Shown: piece by piece, positions 11,201 to 21,135 of the stretch | Layout: every line of letters starts with the position of its first letter | Position numbering within the stretch: the first letter of the stretch is position 1 | DNA from: Blumeriella jaapii | Taxonomy: Eukaryota; Ascomycota; Leotiomycetes; Helotiales; Drepanopezizaceae | Length of the DNA stretch: 64,000 nucleotides | Assembly (NCBI GenBank): GCA_009599575.1 | Contig: VWND01000083.1 | Location: 186,001-250,000, forward strand | Reading direction: 5' to 3' | Position numbers and translations under genes: made by a program | The notes under the pieces: generated by a model | The model's input: the letters and a program-made list of their open reading frames with translations, nothing else | The model's database searches: none | Told to the model about the DNA's origin: nothing

Positions 11201-14200
11201 GTCAGGCTCGGGCGACTTCCGCTTCTGGGACTTCTGTGTTGCTTGGGAGAGTTGAGTTCCGAGTGTTTTCGGCTTCAGCAATTTGACGCCGAAGTCTTCC
11301 ATGTCACCAGGACGAGGATCCATCAGGTTGGTAATCTCCTCCAGAGGCGCCGACTTGAACAAGTCCGTCATCTTCTTCTGCTTGAGTTTGTCCTCTTTGA
11401 CATTGATCCTCCTCTGCAACCATTCAGGGTGAGGTACTCTCGGTACCGGGTTTCGAACTTTCTGCAGCGCAGCCGGAATAGTGATCAGCTTCTGAATTAC
11501 AGATCCCAAACGCTCGAGATAGTAGTCCCAGTCAAGCAAAGCCCTAGGATCCATGTTCGCTGGATCCTCCTTCAGCCATTTCCGCAAAAAGTGTCGCTTC
11601 ACAGGTGTCTCAGCAGAAAAGATGGCGACCGGAATGGCGCGCTCGGTGACAGGAGCATTTTTCGGCCTCGAGCAAATGATATACTTGCAATTCAATCCCT
11701 TATCCTTAACCATCTGCTCGCCTAGGAAATCAGCCAGACGCTTGGCAGTCGTGATCGAGGTCGACTTCTGAGTTCCATACTCCTCCAGGGTCTTGGACAT
11801 GCTGCGGTTCTCGCAAATGAGATCAATTAGTTCCTCATCAGCAAGCGTCTCGCCCTTCGAATGCAAGACGTCAAGCCACTGATTTGCAACTTTCGCGACA
11901 GCAGTGTATGTCTCGGCCAAGGTCGAGCCTTCCAAGAAGAATTTAAAGATCTGCTGCTGGAATATCTTGATGAGCTTCAGTTCTCCTCTTCGTTTGACTT
12001 CGAAGCCCTTCAACTCAGCCAAACTGCCGTCGTCATTAAACACCGCGTAACGTTTCTTTAGATTCTTGTCCTCCTCCTTTGAGGTGGGCAAGATCATGGC
12101 CCGATAGGGACCGTCGACCTCAAAGAAGATTGAATTGTCGCTATGCGTCTCATACTTGAAGGTCTTTGGATCTACGAGTGTCTGGTACTGGTGGTTGGTG
12201 AATTTGGCGTGTACTAGGTGGTTTAACATAACGCAAGGGTAGGAAATGGCGAGCTTCTTGCCGTTCTTGAGGGTAAAGCCGTAGTTCTCGGGGAAGGTGG
12301 CGGGCAACATACACCAGATACCATCAGTATCCAGTTCCAGAGGTCGGCCTATCCGCTCAACAAGCTGACGAGCCATCTGGATAATGTGCGCACCAGTCAA
12401 ACATGTCACACCTGCCATTTCCATAGAGTACCACCGCGACCCCTTTCGCATGACATATCCGTAGAAAGAGTTGAGAATCACTTTGTGCGCCAGTTGCAAA
12501 GAGTCGAAGAGAACGATCATCTTCTTTGCACTGTCAATCTCGGCCTGAGAGGCGCCGGCCGCTTTTAGACTTTCGGTCTTGCCTTTCCAGACTTTTTGCT
12601 TTCCCTTGTAGTCATATCGCCGATCTCTGAAATCTCTGACTGTGTCGATGTAGAAGGGGTTCTCTCGTTGGCAGATGATCGCTTCTCGCTCAATGGTCTT
12701 GGACTCGTGGATCTTGTGGTAGATCTTCTGACTGTATACTTGAAGGCGTTTCCGAATTAACGTGGATTGCTCATCGGGAGACAGATCCTGAAATGTTCTC
12801 ATAGGACTGTTTGGCCATTTTCCAGGAAAGCGCTCGTTTTCGAGAGAGTGCCTGATCATGTTGTACTCGTCTCGCTTAGCGGGTAAGTACTCTCCTCTCC
12901 ATGCCCAAGGCATCCTTCGGTCGCAAGTCTTCCCAGGCCTGTTGAAATCGCATGCCGCGCAGTCCGCCTCCTGGATCATGGAATCTGGCTGCAATCGATT
13001 GGTGGTCATGATGTTGGGGTACATAGATGCGACATCCAGATGGTAGATCAAAGGTCGCTCGTTTCGGTTTGCAGTCTTTTTCAGACTGGTTAGCCGATCC
13101 GTGATCTGTTGCTTGATCTCATCGTAATTTGTAACGTCGTCGAGAGATTTCTTCTCTTCGACCACGATACTGAACTTCAAAGCCGCATCCAAATCCTCGA
13201 GGAGTTCGTCAATAGCAGTTGTGTCGACAGCAAAATTCACCGGGATGTCCGCCCGAAACACGCCCGCCTCGATGCTTTCGACGTGACCACCAACATACGT
13301 CTCGGATTCCAGTAAATGTCCGTCCCAGAAAGCCTCCTTGGGCGAAACGTGCTTGTTCGGCAGGACGATCTCTTTCTGGTACGCTTGCACCATGAGCAGC
13401 ATTTCGCAAAGAGTTCCGGTTCCCTTCCTGAGCACGGCATCCGGACCCAGCGGGATGATTGTGCAGAGCGAGAAAATAAATGGATGCACGTATTTCATGT
13501 ACAGGTAATAGGTAGCCACGGCATCGGAGACCGAGTATTCTGAAAGGACTTGAGGCTTCTCACTCGCATACTTTAACATTAGTTCCGGATCGATCTCATC
13601 GGGTCGTAGCCGAGCTTGGCTGTGGTAACAGCTTTCAGGCCTCGACTTCCTTGAGGCAAGTAACTGTCTCGATTTACCCAGTGGAAACAATCCATGTGTG
13701 CACTGTAGTCGCAGCAGTACTGGTCCTCGGGTCCTTTCCTCCAGCCAATTTCCCGGTACATGTCGATGCCATTAACACTGGCTCGGGCATCCACGAACGG
13801 CCAGTCGAAAAAGTCTCCGTTGTATGTCGCGATGACTGTCGGCCTAGCTTCTTTGATGTGGAGGAAGAACCGTTCAAGAACCGCCTTTTCGTCTGGCTCG
13901 TTGAAAATCATGAACGGGCCCTCGTATTCTGGCTTGGGGGTATATTCAAAGTCCTCAATATCCTCAGACACAATTTCCCGATTAGTGATTAAAAACCCCT
14001 GGCCGTCGATCATATATGAAATCATCATGATCTGATCGATGGTGGCATCCGGAAACTTCAGTGGTAGTTTAGTCGTCTCAATATCGTATGCCATAACCAC
14101 AGGATCTGCTCGCTCCAGACGCTCTTCTAAACATTTCATGGTTGTAACGCCGTGCTTGGCCTCGACCGAGTACCATTTCCCCGTCCGTAGATCTGAGTAC

Positions 14201-15039
14201 GTCAACATTCTCCCATCGTTCGCGTGTGGACACCTCCGACATACCCAAATCTATCATTACCCGTACATGGTATGGTACATCCCATTCCCTAATATCCACA
14301 ATGAAGTCGCTCGCATCCGCCACAGAAACATTAAGTCGTCGCTCGTCATCCCGGTCATCATCAAAGAGGTCGAATCCAGCGTTCGCACTATCTTGCCATC
14401 AGCACTTCTCCCCCATCTCCCGCGACCAAAACACACCTGGCAACCTCCGCGTAGGTATCCATCGCATTCATATTCTTCTTGTTCTTCTCCGCAATGGGCA
14501 TAATATCCCTCCTGGCCGCCATCAAGTCCGCCGAGTTCGCAAACCGCAGCTCGAAGAAGGTCCGCCTGTAGCCCAAGAGATGATTCGGCATCTGCAGGTC
14601 CTCCTTCTCAACCTTCCTCAGACTCTTGACCACTCCTCCCCCGGGCGCGCGCTTCAACCACTCCTCGGCCTCAGCTTCATGTCCCTTTTTCACGGCCACC
14701 AGGAAGTACGGGTCATACTCCAGCGTCGCCTTGAACGTGCCCCCATCGTCCTCGAGAAAGTAGCAATCCAGCGCCGCTCTGCCGTCCGGGTTCTTCGCGT
14801 CCTCGACCGACGTGGCGCGCACGTTGACGAGCCAGCCCGTCCTCTTCTTCCCAGACTCGTAGCGCGCGAAGCCTTGCGCCTCGTCGATCTCGTGGGCGAG
14901 CTTGATGGCTTCGCGCTTCTCTTCCGACGAGGTGCCTTCGGTGCCTTTAGATGCCGTGAAGGTCTTCTTTGCGGGGGCCGTGGTAGGCTTGCTTTCCTCC
15001 GCGACGGTATCCGTTCTTGGGCATGCGTGGGCCGGGCAT
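8270..15039 (-). CDS. POL2: DNA polymerase epsilon catalytic subunit
   Basis: This is the leading-strand replicative polymerase. Exons on the minus strand are 15039-14437, 14387-14245 and 14192-8270. The exonuclease domain shows [20 protein letters not shown] and [17 protein letters not shown]. The polymerase domain shows [20 protein letters not shown] and [13 protein letters not shown]. The inactive second polymerase half follows, and the C-terminus carries two cysteine modules, the first CxxC...CxxC and the second CAKCKGV...HCACSG, which bind zinc and an Fe-S cluster or accessory subunits in the family. The model codes for about 2,222 residues, the normal size. Two frame problems occur: the conserved [14 protein letters not shown] junction lacks one base at 13601-13603, and near the N-terminus a C5 run (14973-14977) appears one base too long, so [15 protein letters not shown] leads out of frame. 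Such an essential gene should be intact, so these look like sequence errors. The start at 15039 is inferred. Confidence 0.95.
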
Positions 15040-15300
15040 GATGAGGAGGGTGCAGGATTGTCCTGCGACGTGGCGGGTTGTAGACAGGAAGGAGAGTGAG
15101 GGTGAGGGTGAGAACTTGAGAATAGGGGTCGTCAAGTCAGTGAGAGTAATTGGCGGATTCAAAATCCGAAACCCGTGTTCCAGTCTCGGGTCCTTCGATA
15201 TGGACTGGAAGTTCTCGGGTTGGGAGAATCGTGGCGTTGGGGCGTGGTGTTGTGAGGTTGGTTGATAGATGGTGAATTGGCCGAGCAATCGAAGTCTCGG

Positions 15301-15336
15301 TCGCGTGGAGGAACGCGAAACGCGTCCAACCCGCGT
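15301..15336. promoter_or_regulatory. Cluster of MCB/SCB-like boxes in the POL2-COX20 promoter
   Basis: About 260-300 bases upstream of the inferred POL2 start lie TCGCGT (15301), ACGCGA (15313), ACGCGT (15320) and CGCGT (15332), four CGCG-core words in 36 bases. ACGCGT is the MluI cell-cycle box bound by MBF, which drives G1/S transcription of replication genes in yeasts. Its presence before POL2 fits that logic. It also lies about 160 bases upstream of the divergent COX20. Confidence 0.5.
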
Positions 15337-15496
15337 CGCACTTACACTTAATCCGCGCCGAGCTTCAGCCACACTTTAACTTCACAGCACCGCCACACCT
15401 CGAAAGTCCCGTTCACTCACGACTCCATGGTCTTGTACAGTATACTCCAACATACACACGATTCTCTTTCTCTCAACACCTCAGCACTTCACAACC

Positions 15497-16236
15497 ATGG
15501 CTGGCGATACTCGAGACGCACCGTCACCGCCTGTCCCCGGGGCTCTTCCCCCTCCCTCATCCACCGGTCAAGTCAACAACCTTCCCCCCTCCTCCCCCAA
15601 AGTCTACGAGGTCTTCAACAAGCCGCCGCCGAGCGCCAACGCGTTGCCAGAGGGGTCAGGACAGAATACGGCCGGGCGCCACGAGAAGCCGCCGACGCTG
15701 GCGGACGCGATCAAGACGGTGCGCCTCGGCGACTTCAAGCAGGTGCACACGTACCCGTGCGTGCGCGAGAGCCTGCTGCTGGGCATTGGGGGGGCGTTTG
15801 GGATGGGTGGTGTTCGGGCTCTCTGGGGGGGTATGTTATTCATATACACACATGCCTTTTTGCTCGCGCTTCACCTACCTCCTTGAAACGCCGCGAGTGT
15901 CTCTTAATGGGGGAGGGTGTAGTGTACGGAGTGTTGGGATTGGGAGTGAGCGAGGGCTAACTCGGGCTGTGAATGACTGTAGCGGCGATCCCCAAAGTTG
16001 CCAACTGGGCCGTGGGCACCTTCGTCTTTGCCTCGCTGGCCAACTACGAGTTCTGTCTCTACAGGAGGCGGCTGGAGCGGACGTACATGAAGCAGGCGGT
16101 CGAGATCATGGACCGCAAGAAGATCGAGAAGGAAGCCGCGGCGAAGGCCAAAAGGGATGAGAGGAGGAGGTTGAAAGAGGAAGCGGACCGGAAAGCAGAA
16201 GAGGCGGCGAAAGCTAGGTGGTGGAAGTTCTGGTAG
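15497..16236 (+). CDS. COX20: Cytochrome c oxidase assembly protein COX20
   Basis: Two exons, 15497-15830 and 15983-16236, give 195 residues in frame. The protein follows the family pattern: a soluble Pro/Ser-rich N-terminus, the block ADAIKTVRLGDFKQVHTYPC, a first membrane segment around SLLLGIGGAFGMGGVRALWG, the second around PKVANWAVGTFVFASLANYE, then a long Lys/Arg/Glu-rich helix ending in WWKFW. COX20 is an inner mitochondrial membrane chaperone that handles newly made Cox2 during cytochrome c oxidase assembly. The intron falls between the two membrane segments and sits in a G-rich context (TGGGGGGG at the donor). It is divergent from POL2 and shares its promoter interval. Confidence 0.88.
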
Positions 16237-16502
16237 AGAACCGACAGGGGCACTGTAGAAAGGGCTCATGAAAGATTCTCATCTGCTTCAAAAGGGTGCT
16301 CCCCCGTCCCAAAACGCCAAACTCAGCTACGGACTCCGGACGCCAGACGCCTTCGCTATCCCAACTGCGTCCGCTCTATGTTCAGCAAAGCTTGCAACAG
16401 CTACCTTTCCGGGCCCGAATCCTGTTGCTGTATATAAATCCAGCAAAGCCTACAACCAATATCCCGAGCAAAACCCGTGCGTAAATGCGGTAGCAATCCC
16501 AA

Positions 16503-17612
16503 TCATGTCCAAACGATCGTCTTTGCCTCTGCCCCCCCAAACCTGACTTTTCGGTTCGTCTCCTGCTCATCCTTGGCCGCCTTCATCCGCTCACTTCCTC
16601 TCCGCTTGTCAATCCTCGACCTCCTCGCCTCCTGGTCCTCGCGGGTCTTGTACGCCAGCATCTGCTTCTTCCTCTTCTGCGTGCGCGCATACGCCTCGGC
16701 CGCCGTCGGCTTGAACCCAATCCCATTGATGCCCTCCCCGTCATCATCGGGATCCGTAGGATCGTGTCCCGTTATCTCGTCATCGTGCCACGTCAAGGCC
16801 GCCCTCTCTTCATCCATCACCCAGTCCTGCCCTTCCTCCCTCTTTCCACTCATGCCAAACAGCGGCGCAGTTCCCAGGCGCTTCTTCCCTAACTTCGAGT
16901 CGGCCAGCCTGTTGATCGACGGATAGGCCCTGCCCAGCACGCCCGGCGCCAGCGCAGGGCTGCCTCGAAATATCATCTGATCGACCTCGGCCCTGCGCGG
17001 TACATCCCCTCCAGGTTCCTGGTCGCCTTCTTGTTCCGCCAGCACGAACAATCTGAAGTGCTGCCCGCCCTCTTTCGATCTTTGCGGCTGCGGCGTCTCA
17101 GGAATCTCTTCCCGCATACTCTTCCCAACCTTGAGCCTCTTCCTGGCCCCATCATCATTCCCATCCCCGCTCGCACTCGTACTCCCAACTCCGTCCACAT
17201 CCTCGTCACACGTCCCATCGCCCCCAAACCCGCTCCCACTCCCACTCCCGCTTCCGCTCCCACTCTCCCTCCCCCTCCCACTCCCTCCCGCGCGCACCCC
17301 GTCCCCATCTCCTCCATTCTTTCCGCTTCCCCCCATATTCAAAGCCGCCACGGGATCTTCCAGCCTCAGCTCCTGAAAATTATCCGCGAACCTCTGCGAT
17401 CCGGGCCCGTCCCCTCGCTCGCTCCCTGCCTGTGGAGGCAGATCCGGCACCGGGACGCAAGAAAACACAGGCCCTGCTTCATCCGGGGCGGGCGACGAAC
17501 GCGGCGGCGTGGGCGGAATGGTAGAGATGGCTGGGAGGCCACGCTTGCGTTTCGGGGAGGTCTTGCATTGCACGGGGTGCAGGGCGGCCATGGGGGGTGG
17601 TGGTTCGAACAT
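16503..17612 (-). CDS. Conserved fungal protein of unknown function, probably nuclear
   Basis: A single open frame from the ATG at 17612 gives 369 residues. The frame stays open further upstream, but that extension is low-complexity and the downstream ATG (MFEPPPPMAALHP) is more natural. The N-terminal half is low-complexity with a basic PKRKRG block and a Gly-Ser dipeptide repeat near the middle. The C-terminal part looks conserved: it has TWHDDEITGHDPTDPDDDGE, then GINGIGFKPTAAEAYARTQK and a Lys/Arg/Glu helix. The WHDDEITG and GINGxGFKPT phrases match, from memory, a family of unannotated Pezizomycotina proteins. I assign no function. The KRKR cluster suggests nuclear import. The Gly-Ser repeat is encoded by a GAGTGG-type hexamer repeat, prone to length change. 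Confidence 0.6.
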   Translation of the reverse strand: MFEPPPPMAALHPVQCKTSPKRKRGLPAISTIPPTPPRSSPAPDEAGPVFSCVPVPDLPPQAGSERGDGPGSQRFADNFQELRLEDPVAALNMGGSGKNGGDGDGVRAGGSGRGRESGSGSGSGSGSGFGGDGTCDEDVDGVGSTSASGDGNDDGARKRLKVGKSMREEIPETPQPQRSKEGGQHFRLFVLAEQEGDQEPGGDVPRRAEVDQMIFRGSPALAPGVLGRAYPSINRLADSKLGKKRLGTAPLFGMSGKREEGQDWVMDEERAALTWHDDEITGHDPTDPDDDGEGINGIGFKPTAAEAYARTQKRKKQMLAYKTREDQEARRSRIDKRRGSERMKAAKDEQETNRKVRFGGAEAKTIVWT

Positions 17613-19292
17613 GAAGGAGGCTGAGAGATGCGTACGACGGCTGTATGATGCTTTTTTGGTTCGCTCGCGCGACCGTGCAGTTTCGTGGATGGATCTGGCG
17701 TTGTTCTCGGTTTGTTCTCGGTTTGGTGATGGTCGATATCGAAGCCGGGTCCGGGTGGGTTGGGCAACGGGAAGTTGTACGGGTCTTGTGTGAGATGGTG
17801 GTGCTGAATGTGACTCGAGGTTCCGGGTTGGTGTGGCAGCTGGCCGAGTCTGGTGCAGGCGGTCAGACCTCGGACTCGGGTAATGTTCGTCTGGCTGTTG
17901 ACACGACACGTGACTGACTCGGGGTCGACACGCAAGCTGAAGTCTGGTCTACTGTATGTACTACTGTACAGTATGTACCTACGTGTGGCCGTCAAACTCA
18001 TGTCTTGAACAGTGAGCAGGCTTCGGAGACTATGAATCAATGCATGGCTGTTCCTCCTTCACCAGCTGATCAATCCCAGCTGATCCTCCCCACTAATGGA
18101 TTCAGATGACTCGCATCACACCAATGTTTGCTTCCCACTTCCCACTATGCAGGCAGGCACCTACATTTCAATTCTCACCCGCAGATGAGGAAATGTTTCC
18201 GCGTATCAAGCTTCCCAGTTTCAAAGTGCCCAGGTGTAGATCGTGATCGATCACAAAAGTACCGCGGTCTCTGGTAGATTAGCGAGAAGGTTTGTTTACT
18301 TGAGCTAATCAGCATCGTCGCCGAGGGATGTCGGAAACCGAACGCATTTCAGTTACTGATCCATTTTAACAACACTCAGTATAAATCATTTCGTACTTGA
18401 AAATTGGCATGTCACCGGACAAGCACTGTACCTACAGGCCGGCATTAATGCTCTGCATGTACGCAGGTCTGAAAGTTAGGGGGTCGTCAACTTCAGAACC
18501 CGTTCACCTTACTACAATTTTGGCTACAACGCCGATGTCAGTGATAGGATAACTCAGATCATTGACTAGACTCCAATTCTCTTTTATCGGAAGATAGACT
18601 CCCTGCCTCGGCTCGAGCCTTGGTCTGTTTCCCTTTGCGTTGGGCTTGATGTCGAGACAGAAGAGGCGTTTCGATTGTGTTCTATTTCTCGTCTCATGTA
18701 AATTTCAGGCCGTGTAAAGAATCAAGCGGATAGGGCAGTGAAGCATGAAGCGAGAAAAAGTCTGTCTATGTACATAGGCAATATTACACTGTCAGTAACC
18801 TAGCCTTACGGGAACTTGCGGCCCGCTTACAACCATCTCGTCACTGTTCACTTGATGTGTGCTAACCGTGTCAAATGGAAGAACGTCTTGGTACTGTACA
18901 GTACTGTAAAGCAAGGGGCAATTTTGAAAGGAGTAAAAAGGAATCAAGGATGTGTCGGTGTCTTTTGCCAATCGATTGATGGATTTTGAGCATGATAGGA
19001 CACAACCAAGTCCAGTTAGAGCAGATAGATGCAAGGGTTGGTTTTGAAATCCTGATCAGAGGAAGAAGTTCCGGGAATCTGTCATGTTTACATCCAAGTT
19101 ATCACGCATCGGATCTAAAACACTCCGCAGGCTAATCCGCGGGACCCCGCATAACAAAGATGTGTACCTCAGCCCACTTCAAAATTCCTTTCCAAAGGAT
19201 CTCAACTTGCATTTTTCACTTTCAGAAAGATACTTCATCCCAATCAAACCATATCATCCCGGCGCCAGAACCTACCGATCAACTTCTGCAGA
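17613..19292. other. Intergenic, 1.7 kb, no gene recognised
   Basis: A shared promoter interval for two divergent genes. It carries ACTGTACAGTA-type words near 17953 and 18893. Open frames are short and lack domain signatures. Confidence 0.5.
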
Positions 19293-20148
19293 ATGGCCTC
19301 ATCCCAACCTTTATCGAAGCGCCAAAAGACCTCTGAAGACATCCCGTACGAACTCATCTACTGGCCCGGTATCCCAGGACGTGGTGAACACATCCGTCTC
19401 GCCTTCGAGGAGACCTCGACTCCTTACACGGACTCGGCCCACGTCGAAGATGGCATGAATCTCGTGGCCGCCCAAATCTCCACCGACAACATTGGCGACA
19501 CCCTCAACCCGCCTCCTCTGGCGCCGCCAATCCTCAAGCACGGCTCCGTCCTGATCAGCCAAACCTCCAACATCCTCCTGTATCTGGGTCCCAAGCTAGG
19601 GCTGGTTCCGAGCCAGGAGGAAGACGAGGCTGGCGTTTATCGCGTGAACGAGTTGACATTGACGGCACTCGATGGACTGAGCAACGAGGTCCACGACTGC
19701 CACCACCCGATAGCTACAGGCTTGTACTACGAGGACCAGAAGGCCGAAGCCAAGACCAGGTCACAGGACTACATCAAGAATCGACTTCCCAAATTCTTGG
19801 GCTACTTCGAGCGCGTGCTTAACGGCGAGGCTAGCAAAGGTGGGGAATGGCTGTATGGAGGCGTCTTGACCTATGCCGATTTGGTCCTTTTCCGTGAGTA
19901 TCAAGAAATTGCTGATTTTGAGAAAATGGCGTGGTTAATTATGAGATCCAGAGTGTGTGGACGGCGTTAAGTTTGCCTTCCCGAATGCTATCTCGCGGAT
20001 CGAAAAGGAGGGGAAGTTTGGGAAGGTTTTCGCGCTGTACGAGAGGGTCAAGAACAGGCCTACTATCAAGCAGTACTTGGCAAGTGAGAGAAGACAGAAG
20101 TACGGGATGGGAATCTACAGGCACTACCCCGAGCTGGACGAGGAATGA
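19293..20148 (+). CDS. Glutathione S-transferase-like protein
   Basis: Exons 19293-19893 and 19952-20148 give 265 residues in frame; the intron is 58 nt. The N-terminal thioredoxin-like half begins YELIYWPGIPGRGEHIRLAF, the usual GST beta1-alpha1 region, and continues to PPILKHGSVLISQTSNILLY, where the ISQTSNIL segment corresponds to the conserved turn that holds the glutathione gamma-glutamyl group (commonly QSxAI). The all-helical C-terminal half contains GGVLTYADLVLF, matching the conserved capping-box region. The N-terminus has a short SKRQK basic stretch and no targeting peptide, so the protein is probably cytosolic. GSTs of this type conjugate or reduce electrophiles; the substrate is unknown. 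The catalytic Tyr is most likely the one in IYWPG. Confidence 0.82.
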
Positions 20149-21135
20149 TTGACGGTGCCGGATCTGGCAGGGGAATTGACCGTTACCAAATCCAAAACGT
20201 CGACTGAAGGCCCAGATGCTTTATCGTAATTCCATCATGATTTAGACCGGGCTTTCGTTTCCGCATTTTCAACAATCCGCCCATGCTAGCTTACAGAAAA
20301 CATCAGCGCATGGCTATCGCTGCATCCAATTTTCTTTCACGCACTCTCACAGTCTTTGATCGCCGAATGCTCGCTCCACAACATTTCCAGTACCGCACCT
20401 CCTCCAATCCATGCCTCAAGACTCCTCATTCTCGTCACTCCTCATACCGCAGCCACGCTAGTGAGAAGCACGACACCAAATGCCGGAGCAGCGAGCACAA
20501 GAAAGCCCCAGAGTCGGAGATAGACGCAGTCAACACAATCCCGGCGCCGCATCCCCCGCACTCCCCCCCCCCCCAATATTCGTCCCGCCTTCCCGCAGCT
20601 TGCAGGATCTGTGATTCGCGTCAGCCAATCGAGGATTAGTGTCTCTTTTCTGTCGCAGCGTGAGATGCGGCGGTTGCTCGGTTCCTGTGGGCATGGCCTG
20701 CCGCTCCACAGAACAGGTCACCACTTCCGATGGGGAGCAATATCTACATTTACATGCATTGTTTACAGGGACAAGGGCGTGTTTTGCTTCGCTCTGGGGC
20801 GTGATCGTGATGATTTCGTTAATTGCTTGGCGGGTCTAGCGAGGAGGACCCACTGGAGTTGCGCAAGCGAGGTAAACACAACATCAACGAACGTGCTCTC
20901 GCCTACAGACAGAAAGGAGCTGTCCAGCCCTCGCGGCGACGCTCCGTCGGCCTCTGTGGCTGAAGCAGGACATGAAAGCCTGGGCAAATTTCTCGTGGCA
21001 CGTTTCACGGCATAGAGCGATTAAGATGACACGATGCACAGCAGTAGCTTCCTCCCCACGAGCAAAATCAAGAGTCTCAAATCCCCATTCTTCCACTCTT
21101 GCGCTTTTCGTGTAGCCTTGTAATGGCAGCACACG
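20149..21135. other. Convergent 3' flanks, no gene recognised
   Basis: About 1 kb between the GST-like gene and the carboxylesterase, both ending towards it. A C-rich run lies near 20565. The open frames show no conserved features. Confidence 0.5.
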
